A stretch of 64,000 nucleotides of DNA from Lepiota brunneoincarnata (lineage: Eukaryota; Basidiomycota; Agaricomycetes; Agaricales; Agaricaceae). Where the stretch lies: positions 434,001 to 498,000 of the forward strand of contig JAEBUN010000020.1 in NCBI GenBank assembly GCA_023014365.1, written 5' to 3'. The position numbers were made by a program, and so were the translations under genes. This document shows, in pieces, positions 47,869 through 59,707 of the stretch (the stretch's first letter is position 1; the number at the start of each line of letters is the position of its first letter). The notes below the pieces were generated by a model. The model was not told the origin of the DNA. It saw only the letters and a list, made by a program, of their open reading frames with translations, and made no database searches.

Positions 47869-48678
47869 TCATTGGTAGCATATAAGATAACCATACCAGT
47901 TAACTGGATAAATGAATCTTCTAAAGGCTTCATAGCACCGAAGCACAAGCTTGCGATTGTCAAGAGGTCTCATACCCTTGCAGGGTTGCTTGTGGCACAC
48001 GGGGTGTGTGACGATAAACAACAGTTTGTGCCACAGGGTATTGACCTAATCTGATGGAGAGATCCAGGTCTGCAGTGACTTCGATCTTGTAGAATGTTGG
48101 GAAGGTACCAGTCATTGTTATCCCATACATCATCTGTCTCTCCAATGGGTCAAGGAAGAGCTGTCATGCTCTTTTCAGTGTTGTTCTCTTGAAAGGCCGC
48201 AATTGCCTCCACTATCAATTGAGGTTCTGGGTCTGCAGGGCTGATGTGTGACTTGTCCTCCTGGACAAGGAGTAAGATCCTAGAAGAAGCCAAGTCTGCA
48301 AGGCAGATATCTGTCTTTGTAAATTGCATTTGGCCACTAATGAACAGCCAGAGGCTTCCTGCGTGTGCTTGCAATGATCCGTTCCTTTTCATAACCCATG
48401 AGTCGCAGGACTTCAGCAGCAAAGTCATCTACTGTTGACTCCTGGCCTTCTAGAACCTTTGTTGCAAGATCAAGGCGGTTGATCAAGGAGGCCGAAGGAG
48501 CATCCAGCTCCTGTACATATTTTTCATGTTGGATAAAGCCGACAGGGCCTGTGTATTCTGGAAGGGGTCCACCGAAAAAGTGATCCTGGCTTTGCTCACA
48601 GACAATGATGTTGTAGGCAAGAAGATCGTTGGAAGTCCAGTCGTTTCCTGACTTTAGAAGACGCAAGAGATTTGCCAT
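47869..48678 (-). CDS. Orphan basidiomycete protein with PD-(D/E)XK-like nuclease core
   Basis: Starts MANLLRLLKSGNDWTSNDLLAYNI. The middle carries FAAEVLRLMGYEKERIIASTRR, then TDICLADLASSRILLLVQEDKSHISP, shown as consecutive parts of a strand-turn-strand: an Asp in DICL and, after a hydrophobic strand, E-D-K, followed by PEPQLIVEAIAAFQENN. This order (acid, strand, E-x-K, helix) is that of PD-(D/E)XK nucleases. The end reads FPTFYKIEVTADL, YPVAQTVVYRHTP, LRCYEAFRRFIYPVNW. I recognise it as a member of a large, uncharacterised Agaricomycetes family, found in many copies. Two or three single-base frame changes (near 48355, 48165 and 47965) interrupt it, so it could be a relic. Function as a nuclease is inference from motif order only. 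Confidence 0.6.
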
Positions 48679-49267
48679 GGCTGTAGCAATGTCACAGGCT
48701 GTGATAGTAATGGAGACTAACAGTCAAACTTGGATATGTGGTCGTAGGAGGGAAGTGGCAGGCTGTTGGTGCAATGCTCCACGCAGCCTGTCAATTCCGT
48801 GCCATGCGATCCTTGTGAAAGGAGGCTCCAAATAAGCTGAAACGAAGCTACTCCTAATCGCCTGTACGGCCAGGATCGATCGCAGTCTCCTATTCATTCC
48901 CAACCTTCTCCACGTAGGCGACTGCATTACTCCCCAAGGCTGCATGGGGGTATCACTGTCGACTAAGCGGAGACAAGCCAGTTTATCGTTAATGGCTTGA
49001 TGGAGTGAATTGTCGCATTGGGGGCTGTCTCCACGTTGGATATCGAGGCTCATGAAGAAAAATCGCACGGGGGGTGGTAATACCTGAATCACTCACTATT
49101 CGCTATATACATATTTCTAAGTTGTAGAATAGCGATGCAGCTTTGGGGCATATACGTATAAATGATACTCAGGCTGATTCTGGTAGGCGTTTAATTGTCC
49201 CGATAAGGCGTCGGAAATTGAGGGAGGAGCGAAAAGCCGAGAAAAGCGATCGTACCTATAATACACT
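48679..49267. other. Intergenic region
   Basis: A minus frame at 48724-49053 (MSLDIQRGDSPQCDN start) is open but has no known family; too weak to call. Confidence 0.4.
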
Positions 49268-49704
49268 TTAATATACGCTGTCATGGGAGGGTAGTAGTGA
49301 AAATCTAGAAGGCAGGTCAGTCATTTCTTTGGAGTAACCAATCATTGGATCCGACGCGCGCCCGTTGATGAGCAAGTCCTCATCCCACTGCAGCGTTCCC
49401 TTTTCGAAGGGCGTCACAATCTCGACCCACCTGTTCCCATATCTACCCGTCACTCTCCATATTAGCTGACAATCTGTTAATAATATTCCATATACATACA
49501 TAGTCACTGCTAGTGTTCACCACAATTGTGTAACTTACCATATTGAGCGGGTTCTGTCTCTGCCATCAGCGTCGATAACGTCTGGTCAACCAATTGATAA
49601 ACTTGCCACAGCATGAAGTACACATTGGTCAGTGAAAGCAAGAGGAATACTAGGATTGCGTCGACCGCGTTCACTCCACTCACCATCATTCCATCCGCAG
49701 CCAT
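49268..49704 (-). CDS. Small membrane protein of unknown function
   Basis: Two exons joined by a GT-AG intron of about 65 nt (around 49475-49538) read MAADGMMVSGVNAVDAILVF, a hydrophobic segment LVFLLLSLTNVYFMLW, then VYQLVDQTLSTLMAETEPAQYD, LIWRVTGRYGNRWVEIVTPF and a C-terminus ending PSHDSVY. The splice joins both frames exactly (YDCQLIW), which supports a real gene. The product is about 125 residues with one membrane helix. No family recognised. The ATG at 49704 is the first in frame. Confidence 0.5.
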
Positions 49705-51428
49705 TTTCTTCCACTTTTGCAAAATGGTAGCAATAGTGGGAGCAGAAGGAACGCCGGAAGCTCCATCGGAACCCTCGGCATCAATCTACAGCATCGTCTC
49801 CACGGCGTTCTAGCTTAAAAGCTTGAAAAGTTGACCAAATGATGACATCATGCCGTCTTCGATGAAGTCATAGTTGCATTGGCGTCTTCGCGGGCCCTCG
49901 TGTGCGCAATAGGACACCAGCGGATGTGATGAATAAGAATAATAGTAGTCTTGAGGCGGCTCTGCCCTAAGAGAGCCTGGCGCAGTGGGGAGTGGGAAGT
50001 TTGGGAAATACAGTGGGCGTTAAGGATATGGCGGAGCAAGGGAGGAACGAATTTCAGTTGCCGCGCTCTGAATCGGTAGTCAAGGAACAGTCATTGCGTT
50101 GTCCATCAGGCATTGATATATTAGTAGAATACTGTGCGTCTATCGGCGCCTTGTATCCGTGTCACCTATGGGTTGCGGGTTAGAAGTGAGGCGGACATGC
50201 GGGCCAAACGTCTGTGCCAAGTACAATTCGTACAAATTCCCTGCACGAAATTCTGTGGGGAGAATCTACCCAAGCTGGGCCAGTCATGTGTATAATAAAA
50301 CTACGTCGAATGTAAAGTCTGCGAGTTTGGGTTTTCAGCTGAGCATGCTGGTCCGAATTCTACAGTGTAGCCGACAATACCCCTCTCGATTGCCCGTCCT
50401 GAGACGTATTGGGTGTTGGATCGGCGCCTCCAGCCCTAGATCTCCGCCCATATCCCGCCTAGTCAATCCTGGAAAAAAATTCCTGCATCCTAGTTGCCGT
50501 ATTGACTTGGCCGAATCCTATGCACCTAATGTCCCGGGCGAGATGGTTAACATAACTTGATATGCAGCATAGAAGGCTCGTCGGGTGTGATCAAACAGCG
50601 GCCGCGCACGAAGAAGCGATGGGCTTGATAGGTAATCTGCAACCGGACCAATGTTAAGCGCTCTCTGACACAGGTTTTCGCCGGTGTTGTTTGTTCGGGT
50701 TGTGGTGCACGTGCGAGCGGGGGAAAGGCGTGTTGTTATGGGAGACTTGAAGTTGACATGGACTGGAATATGGACAAGGTCTGATTGAGATGAATGAACA
50801 TCGGATGATGATGTGGGATGGGAGGGAGGGCCCTACATACAATGTGGAAATGAAATAGGCGTTTTGTGTGGCTGTGTGTTTTGGATGATTTCTTTGTCAT
50901 CACCGGTAGGACGCGAACCGAGGTCCAGAAACTGCGGTGGTTTGGTGATAGTAATAGTGACTACCTACAAGTGAATGGACGAGCGGAGGCTGGTTTCCGA
51001 GGTGACAGGAGTTAGAAGGTGCGATTGGCTGGAGAGAGGCTGAGGCGGAGGCTGACAGGCTTTGTCCGGTTGTGTGTTGCTCGGCTGGATGGTGCCAACT
51101 TCACGTAAGAAGGGGAGGGCCTAGTGCAAGTATTTAGTGCCAATCAGTACCCTGTCCTCCACTCCTCCCTCCTCTCTCCAATCTCCACCAACCCCCTCCC
51201 ACCGTGCCCTCCGCCGGCTAACCCGGTGTAAGGACGAAGCTGACATCACGACGTGCAGTCGAGAGTAGTCCAAAAATACCGAGCCTCGTGATAGGTGATT
51301 GTTTGCAAGGGCGGTGTGTGAAGAAACCATCGCAAAGCTACCTTTTCCACCACCTCTCCTCCCACTCCCACCAGTCCTCCTTTTCTACCACCCCTTCCTC
51401 TCTCTTCCTCTTTGCCACCCTCCTCGCC
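49705..51428. other. Intergenic region
   Basis: 1.7 kb without a supportable gene; the right part is CT-rich on + just before the next start (51340-51425), as often seen in fungal promoters. Confidence 0.45.
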
Positions 51429-52643
51429 ATGGCAGAGACATCATCCACCCGTTCTTCTTCTACCTCGGGATCGACAAGGGCTCGCACCTCGGCCACCTCG
51501 TCTCTACCCACCTCAATCACCTCCGTTTCCATAATCTCTAGTTTCACTCCACCGCCACCCCTTACCACTAACGTCGGAAACGGCGGCGGCAGCAATGGGG
51601 GCGGCTTTGGCGGCAACAACAGCGGTTCTATCGCATCCTCTGCGTCTCTTTACCGTACGTCTCTAGTTCCTACACCCACCCCTGATACCTCGAGCCAAAA
51701 TCGACAAAGACTGACACCACGCCCCTTCAATGAAATCGCAGTATATACCTTTCTCGCTACCCTCGTGCTCCTCCTCAGCGTCTCTGCTGCAATTGTTGTC
51801 AGGTCCTTCCTGCTGCGGAGGCGGCATCGACAGATGATTGAGGAGGCCATCCGTAACGGTACTTGGATACCCCCCGCCCCGGGTGGACGTGGCGGACCAA
51901 GAGTCGATTTGTCAAAGAAACCTCTGATGTGGGAAGGCCTATCTTGATCTCCACAGTCAGAAGCCAAAATCAAACCCATCAACCACATCCTAGTATCATG
52001 ATGCTGGAAGAACGGGATTGGGATTCGATAAAGCCTGTCATGGCTACGTATGTTAATGACCCGATCGCGAAGAAGGTGCAAAACGGAAGTGGGAGTGCGC
52101 CTGGTGGTGTTGGTGACGATGGTAGTAGCGATGGTCGTGATAGCCAGGGGTCGACCGGGACGGGGTTGTCTGCGCGACTCCTAGGGGCGTTTTCGAGGAG
52201 GGCTAGGGATGTTTTGAGGACCTCGCCTTCGGGACCGACATTACCCCTTACGCATCCGGTATCGAATGGGACAGGGACTACTAACACACGGCAAGGTTCA
52301 ACAGTCAACCTTTCCACTCCCGCTCAGGATGTGCCGATGTCGGAAATCATACCACCTGAACCACCACGAGTGCGGGTCGCAGTTTTGATTCGCTATGCCT
52401 CGTCCGCACTCCACCACTACTTCGTCAAATTCATCGTCGTCGTCGTCATCATCATCCTCAACAGCACCGCAGATACCCACAACAAATACACCCGAAGACG
52501 AAGAGGAACTTCCGCATTTGGAGATGGGGGTTGCCGAACTTAATGTCTCTGATTCGCATCTATCAGGGATAGATACTCATGATATGCACATAGAGGGAAA
52601 AGGGAAGGTAAGAGAGAGTATGGCGAGTGCTGGAAGCGTGTAG
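51429..52643 (+). CDS. Ser/Thr-rich single-pass membrane protein 2
   Basis: Starts MAETSSTRSSSTSGSTRART. A Ser/Thr-rich N-terminal domain with a Gly/Asn-rich patch (GNGGGSNGGGFGGNNSG) precedes one membrane helix (VYTFLATLVLLLSVSAAIVV) and a basic RRRHRQ stop-transfer. The cytoplasmic part reads EEAIRNGTWIPPAPG and PLMWE. It continues, with a frame change near 51940, as MMLEERDWDSIKPVMA, ARLLGAFSRRARDVL, PEPPRVRVAVLIRYA, and ends in another frame with a poly-Ser run (52405-52465) and DTHDMHIEGKGKVR. Frame changes near 51940 and 52390 may be assembly errors or undetected introns. The topology is that of wall-sensor or mucin-like proteins; no enzyme domain seen. Confidence 0.6.
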
Positions 52644-53884
52644 AGTCGGCTGGTGCTTTCCCCTCCCTCCCTTACGATAACATTGGATCTTGATTTGAGT
52701 TATTCGCATCAGCATTGGTTTTTGGAGCACTTCGTTGGATCAGATCGCTTTGCGTTGCATGCGTTGTGTGCGTTGTAATTGTGCTGATGTACTAGGCCCT
52801 TCCCTGTCCCTACTGTGTTGCACCCTCTGTAATTTTGGAAATGAACGGCGGCATTTGTTGATCTGGCGATGGTTGAGGATCTGAAAGAGCCTTGTTGTTC
52901 GCAAACACGCGGGCTATGGTGACTGGATCACTCAGGTTGCTCAGGGACCTGCAAAGTTGAGAAAGCCTTGAACATTGCAAAAAACGCAGGATCGGCCTTG
53001 GCCTGCGTTATGTCCGAGTTTGGGAATCTATTATGTACTTGTCCGAGGGGACCCTGCGGCCTTGATGAGGACTATGCAACTGCTAATGTCGAGTACATAT
53101 GTGTTCTCATCATGATGAACTGTCATGGGTTTTGTATTGTGGGTAGTTTTCGGTAGGGAGAAGGAAGAGCCGGCGGGTGATGTGGTCCCGCTTCTTTTTG
53201 TTTTATTTCCGATTACTTTATCTCTCACACACTACTTGCCGCATGTTCCTACCCTTTGCAACCGAATAGGACACACTAAGTCACTTCAAACCCTAACCCT
53301 CTAATCTTGTGGCCCATGCTTTTTTGTTTTTGTATTCCTGCATTTATATACCTGCAACAAGCAAACTAGTGCCAATCGTGACACATGCTTCTATCCATAC
53401 CTCGTGTCACTAGGCGCTCAGAACGCAAAAAAACAAGCACCAAGAAATGGTTACGTGGCCTATAACGGACGTACAACTCCTTCACTACACACGCACACAC
53501 CTGCACGCACGCGCATACACAACACACCCCCTCTCGACTCTTGTGTGCTGCGTAATTGAGCTTCTTTCTGATTCGTGTGTTGCTGTCAACCTCTGTGCGC
53601 GTTTGGGTGTGCACTGCAGTGGGTTGTGATTCGATCATCATCGACTGTTCGAGTCATTCTCTCTCTGAAGGGGTACGTCTCCTCCAGAATATTCTTGGAA
53701 ACGCTACAAGGAGGGCCACACCAGGAGGGGTATATAAGTGCTGCTGCTGCTTCGTGGTCTAACGCCGTACCACCCACCCAAACCCGCGATCTACGACACT
53801 AACGGAGAAAAAAGAAAAAAACGGAACAGATTCTGAACAGTAGACAAACGCGAACCAAGAGCCAACCCAATCCCTCTTATAAAT
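52644..53884. other. Intergenic region
   Basis: Contains CA-rich and CAC/ACAC stretches (53488-53530) and a TATATAAG box at 53730 about 155 bp before the first BCS1-like start. No gene seen. Confidence 0.5.
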
Positions 53885-54260
53885 ATGAATCCGTACGTTC
53901 AAGGCACACCGATGAAACCATCAGGAGGTCCGGGCCAGTGGTTTGACTTTTCCTCGGCGTTGACGCGTATCTTTGGTCTCTCGATGTTCGCCTCGCTTTT
54001 TCACTGGGGCCGGTGGTGTTGGTGGAGGGAGTTGGAGGTGGTTTTTGTTAGGGACGATCGTTGAGTTGGGGAGGAGGTTTGTGCAGTGGGTTGTCGAGCG
54101 GTTTAGACTTCGTGAGTGTTTTTCTTTTTGTTTTTTTTTTGGTTTCACCTTCGTGACGTTGGAGGACAGAGTTTTCGATTACGGCCGAGTTTAATGAAGG
54201 CGATCCTGCGTATGATTGGATTATCAACTTCATTGTGCGTCTGCTTCCCTTTCTACCCTC

Positions 54261-54308
<48 letters not shown>

Positions 54309-56245
54309 CTCCTGACTCAATGCATAGACCCAAGAAAAAGTCTGGCGCCGGTCCCGCGACTTCCGGGTCTCCACCAAGTCGTCACAAAGGCGATGGGGCA
54401 TCCAATACAACACGGACGACTCACAGGTGATTGACAGTGTAGAGTATGTCCCCACCTACGATCTCCCGCAACTCTTTTGGTGGAATCGATGCTGGATCGA
54501 GATCAAGCGGACCAAGGCTCAGATGGGTCCGATGATGCCTTTTGGACCTGTTGGTGGAGCTGTGGGTGCATCGATTTATTTGACGTGAGTTATCTTTGCT
54601 TTTTTTTTTTTTGCAGGTGGGGGTGGGGGCAGCTGAAGTCGGTTGCTAGGATATATACTCTGGATATGCGTGTGCTATCGAAGCTTGTGGAAGAGGCCAA
54701 GACGAAGTATTTTGAAGTTAGTAGACCGCATGTTATTGTACATTCTGTCACGTCTGTGGGTTGTTTTCCTCTCCAATTGCGCGCGCGCGTGTGTGTGCTG
54801 ATGTTGTATTTATGTCCAGCATAGCTATGGGCCGATCCCGAAGGTCTTCTGGAATAATGTCAAGCAGAAGCCTCGTAGACCACTGAACTCGATCGTCCTC
54901 CCTGGCACGACACTCGAGTCTCTCATTGCGGATGTGAAAGACTTTTTGAAGATGGAAGATTGGTACATGAGCGCCGGGATCCCGCATCGTCGTGGATATT
55001 TGTTGTATGGGCCGCCTGGGACTGGAAAAAGTGTGTATCTCTCACCTTTTATCATGTCTCAGTCGGCTGATCTTGGCTTGTAAGGTTCAACGATACACGC
55101 CATCGTAAAGTGGTTTTATATCCTATGCTGAATTAATCTGACCTTCTGCGGTAGGCTGGAGAGTTGGGAATGGAAATCTACTCAATTTCCTTAGCCTCTC
55201 AATTGTAAGGAATTACCTATATGTACAACCGTAACGCACATGCTCATGGCTCTTAATGTAGTGTCGACGACACGTTCCTTGAACAAGCCATTTCCTTGGT
55301 TCCCAAGAGTTCAATTCTCCTTATCGAGGACATCGATTGCGCCTTTTCTCGTGAAGACGATGACGATGATAGCTACAGTCGCCACGACTACCCACCCGGT
55401 TTGGTCGTCCCACACCATGGGAAAAAAGCGCGTCAGGCGATCGGCGGTTACACTTTCAGGACTGCTGAATATCCTCGATGGTGTTGGGAGTGAAGAAGGC
55501 AAGATCTTCTTCGCCACAGTGAGCCACTTTTTATATCGATCTCCACCTCGATGAACGATTTTTTCTCATATCTTCCGGACTCGATAGACAAACTATATTG
55601 ACAGCCTTGACGCCGCGCTCCTTCGCCCAGGTCGTATCGACAGAAAAGTCGAATACAAACTTGCCACAGCCCAACAAGCCGAGGCCCTTTTCGCTCGATT
55701 CTACCCTGCCAAGCACGTCACTCCAGAATCCCTTCCTCTCGTCTGAGAAAGTCGTAACAGAAGACCAGAAGCTCGCAGCCTTGGAGCAACTCAACACTGC
55801 ATTCACAGCCTCGGTGCCTGAGTATGAATTCTCGGTTGCCGAGTTGCAGGGATACCTCCTCTCGTGCAAGATGATGCCTGAAAAGGCCGTTAGTGGTGTT
55901 GCCCACTGGGTGCGAGATGAAAGAAGGCAAAGGGAGGAGAAGGAGAGGAGACTTGAGGAGAAAAGAGCGAAGGAGGTCGAGAAGCGGGAGAGACATGAAA
56001 TGGAGAAGTTGCAGAGCACGTTAGCGAGAATCGGCGCTTCTGGTCCGGTGCAGGTCTCTGGGGTTAATGGGGTTACGCCTGCATTTGTTATGCCCCATAC
56101 GGTCGGGAAGCCCCTGAATGGCGGTGGATTTGTTGGGCCCGGTTCCGCAGCGCCACTGGCGAAATCGATGAATGGAGTTGACAATGGTTCTGACCATGAG
56201 GCAGGCTCGATACTAGAACGCCCTGCTGATGTGAATGGTGGGTGA
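53885..56245 (+). CDS. BCS1-like AAA ATPase, copy a
   Basis: First of three tandem paralogues of the BCS1 family, whose founding member is a mitochondrial inner-membrane AAA protein that translocates the folded Rieske protein into complex III. Order: N-terminal segment FSSALTRIFGLSMFASLF, a BCS1 N-domain (VEYVPTYDLPQLFWWN, VHSVTSYG), KPRRPLNSIVLPG, Walker [11 protein letters not shown] across an intron at 55030, Walker [36 protein letters not shown], and second-region-of-homology [14 protein letters not shown] charged coiled-coil-like C-terminus (RREEKERRLEEKRAKEVEKRE-type) follows. A (CT)n microsatellite sits in an early intron. Frame changes near 54000, 55475 and 55745 resemble the window's other single-base insertions. 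Whether it acts in mitochondria is unknown; the expanded family in mushrooms is uncharacterised. Confidence 0.88.
54264..54306 (+). repeat. (CT)n microsatellite
   Basis: About 21 uninterrupted CT units inside an intron of BCS1-like copy a. The pyrimidine strand is the sense strand, upstream of the 3' splice site. Confidence 0.95.
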
Positions 56246-56778
56246 TGTCAACAGCGATGCTGTGGAGCACGCCCTCTCGATGTTTGCCCTTCGTTCGAGT
56301 TCTGTTGCCCACCATGCACTTGCATAACGGTTGGGTGTCTCCTTATCTTGCCAGTGCTATCATACATCAGACTTAATTCCTATACCTCTAGCGCTACTTG
56401 CTGATAACTAGTTCTTGATCCCACGAGATTACTCCGTATACTACGGAGGAAGCGTACATACAGACATGGAGTGTGGGCTTTAGATGTTCCGAACACTCTT
56501 CTGATGTCAACTTGCAAATGGTGATACCATGAGATGAATGGGAACCACAGCCAATCGTAGGTCAGCTCACGGCGTCTACGGCAAGTGAGTCGAGCACAGC
56601 AACGCCCGCGCTGAGCGCGGACCCTAGACTCGAAGCCTCGAGGCGTCACGATCCATGTCCGCCGCACCAAGCTCCCAGCGAGGAGATAAAAGCTGCCCCC
56701 TCCCCCCCACATGAGGCACCCACACATTAACCCCTATTCGTATCAACACGTATTTACGCCTTGGGATACTCTTCACCG
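56246..56778. other. Spacer between BCS1-like copies a and b
   Basis: Intergenic; a C-run at 56699-56711 precedes copy b. Nothing else seen. Confidence 0.5.
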
Positions 56779-59101
56779 ATGGAGCCCTCACACGGAGCCG
56801 ATTCAAATTTTGCCCAGGGAGGCCCATCCTCATGGTTTACGCAAATCCTTAGCATGACTGTGATTGCATCATATCTGCCAGGAGGTAACTCGGGTATTGC
56901 AAAGACCTTGATGATATTTGTGATGGGTTGGCTGTTGGAAATGGGTAGGGAGACGTATAGATGGTTGTCGGAGCGATGGAGGTTCCGTGAGTCTCTGACT
57001 GGATTTCTACCTGAAACCCAACTTGATTTTCGATCATATTCTGGTTCATGATAGAATATTCGTTGACTGCTGAGTTTACAAATGGCGACCCAGCATATGA
57101 TTGGATTATGGCGTTTCTGGTAAATTGGCCCTGGGCGCCTTTAATCCTTGAAATATGCTCTCATCTTCCGACCTGTAGGCGAAAGAACAGGTGTGGCGAA
57201 GCGCCTGGAATTTCAAGATCTGCGCAAAGACCCTTCGGGGGCATGGTGGTGTTGAGGATACGGAGTTATCGAGGGGACATAATATTGAGAATGCGGAATA
57301 TGTCCCGACCTATCGCATGCCGCAGTTGTTTAGATGGAATGGGTATTGGGTTGAGATTAAACGAACGGATAGTTCCACGTATGATTTCCGGGCAGAGCAG
57401 GATTCTGTTTCTTCTGTGATCTACCTGACGTGAGTCATACGTCGCGTTCATTCAGATTTCGTTGTCAGCTAATCGGTCGGATGACTTAGCGTCTACACGA
57501 GAGATGTTTCTGTCGTTTCGGCTCTCGTTGAAGAAGCCAGGGCGAAACTATGTGGAAACGAGCAGACCTCACGTTATCATCCATTCGTCCAACCTGGTAC
57601 GTTGTTGTGACTGAGTTACGCGCGAACCAGAGCATGGCTAATTTGCTTTGCTCCAAGAAATCTTATTCCTCGTTTTGCTGGACGGACTGCAAGCGCAAGC
57701 CTCGCCGGTCCCTTGATTCCGTTATTCTAGAGCCTGGAGTCATTGACTCCGTTACCGAGGATGCGCGCGAATTCATGAACCTGGAGGAGTGGTATCATTT
57801 GGCCGGAATACCCTATCGACGTGGATATCTTTTATATGGCCCTCCGGGCACGGGAAAGAGTGAGTTGTAAACTCCCCTCACTCAGAAGGATGAAGCTTGT
57901 TGACCATTACTGAATCCACCTTAGGTTCTACAATATATGCCTTGGTACGCCACTTCAAGTATACATTAGGTGACCCTAAATTTTTCAATTGACTTGATCC
58001 AAACAGGCTGGGGAGCTTGGGCTTGAAATATATTCATTGTCACTAGCATCTAGCAGGTGAGCGCTCGCGCCAAGCGTCGTTCTATTCGCGTTCCCTGATA
58101 GGTTCATCATCACAGCTGTCGATGATACAGTTCTTGCACAAGCTGTGGCATCTATACCCAAATCTTCTATATTCCTGTTAGAAGATATCGATTGCGCGTT
58201 TTCGCGAAATGGGGATATGGACGAGGAAGAAATCCCTCGTTACCCGTACGCTAATACACGGTGCAGCGTCACACTATCTGGATTGCTCAACACCCTTGAT
58301 GGTGTCGCAAGCCAGGAAGGCATCCTGTTCTTCGCAACCGTAAGTCGCCACCTTGTTTGCATTTTTCCACGTACAAGAACCACCCGCTCAAGATGAGACC
58401 ATAGACAAATCATATCGAGGATCTTGACAGCGCACTTATTCGCCCAGGTCGAATCGATAGAAAGATACAATATCATAACTCTGCCAAAGAACAAGCCGCC
58501 GCCCTCTTCAAGCGCTTCTTCCCCGTCTCCCACTGCACTCCCGAATCGGCCAAAGAGGGTATCTCCGATGAGGAAAAGGCTGTTATTATCGATTCTCTGG
58601 CGGACAAGTTTGCGGAAGAAGTTCCGGAGCGGATGTTCACCACCTGCTGAGCTTCAAGGGTTCCTACTGACCTGCAAGTTCAAGCCCGAGAAAGCTGTGA
58701 AGGAAGCCAAGGAGTGGGCAGAGCAACTCAAAGCAGAGAAGGAGGAGTTGGAGAGAGCGAAGGAGGCGAAGCGGGAGAAAGCAAGGGAGAGGAAGGAAAA
58801 GCGGGAGGTGGAGAAGCTGCAGTCGACTTTGCAGAAGATTAGCGATATGGATGGCTCGAAGCTACTCGAGATGAGAAGCGAGCGTGGACCCACGGAGTCG
58901 TCGAAGAATGAGCCCGAATCCGACACCGAGACCCCGAAGTTGGATGAGGCTCCTTTATCGATACACCACCCAAAGCCAACGTCTGATAAGGAGCTTTCTT
59001 CACGGGAATCTGATTGTGATTCTTGGAGTGTGGCTGGTTCCTCCTCGGAGGAAGAATCAGCTATCGGTAAGCAGGATTCTGGGGTCGATCCTGTGTCTTA
59101 A
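56779..59101 (+). CDS. BCS1-like AAA ATPase, copy b
   Basis: Best preserved of the array. N-terminus [11 protein letters not shown], hydrophobic helix [20 protein letters not shown] (membrane segment), then ITAEF-type [36 protein letters not shown] region, [33 protein letters not shown], Walker [11 protein letters not shown] (across the intron at 57860), [12 protein letters not shown], Walker [60 protein letters not shown], and a Glu/Lys coiled coil from [19 protein letters not shown]. An acidic Ser-rich tail ends [10 protein letters not shown]. About 620 residues. Extra bases near 57550 and 58648 are needed to keep frame. Closest to copy c. Confidence 0.9.
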
Positions 59102-59707
59102 GGCACTGGATGGAACGATTTATTTCAATGAAACATTGTCCACTGCAGGTTGCTTATGCCCAAGCTAATTGATACCCGGCTGCAGAATTCAAAATGCTAA
59201 AGAAATAAAAAATGTATTATTACAATCCATGACATCATTGTATAATAAACTGTTATTTGCTTCAATTTACGGGCGCTCGCTGATCATGTTACGGGAAATA
59301 TCATATAGTGCGTGCAATCGGGTGGTTTTGCAGCGGGTCATCAGAAAACAACTAAAGCAAATAAAATGATAAATCGAGACAAGTGTGGCGCTCGGAAATC
59401 GTCATGTTACTTCACCGCCACAATTTCTCCTCATACTAAATTTTCTCCGTCGGGGCCAGTCATTGGCAGCCTGCAGGATAAGGCTACTTCAGAACTATAT
59501 CCTTCGCTCCTTATTCGGAGCCGACAGACCCACGAATATCGGCCCCGCATTGGGTCTGCGCCCTCAAGTTGACTACGACACAGGCATTATGATTCATCGT
59601 CGCAACTAGCGTTCCTGAAACCCATCAAAATTCTTAAAATTTTTTTTCAAAAATGGAAGTTATAAAGAGGAACGCCCAATTCCCAACCATCCTGCCACTC
59701 TTCACCA
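59102..59707. other. Spacer between BCS1-like copies b and c
   Basis: AT-rich intergenic DNA, no gene. An A/T run at 59630-59650 lies just before copy c. Confidence 0.5.

Noticed and set aside
53288..53300. AACCCTAACCCT, resembling telomere repeat
   Set aside because: Less than two and a half units in an ordinary intergenic region; no array.
56580..56660. Hairpin-like GC-rich segment with a B-box-like CTTCGAGTCTAGG, considered as a tRNA
   Set aside because: No A box at proper spacing and no cloverleaf could be drawn.
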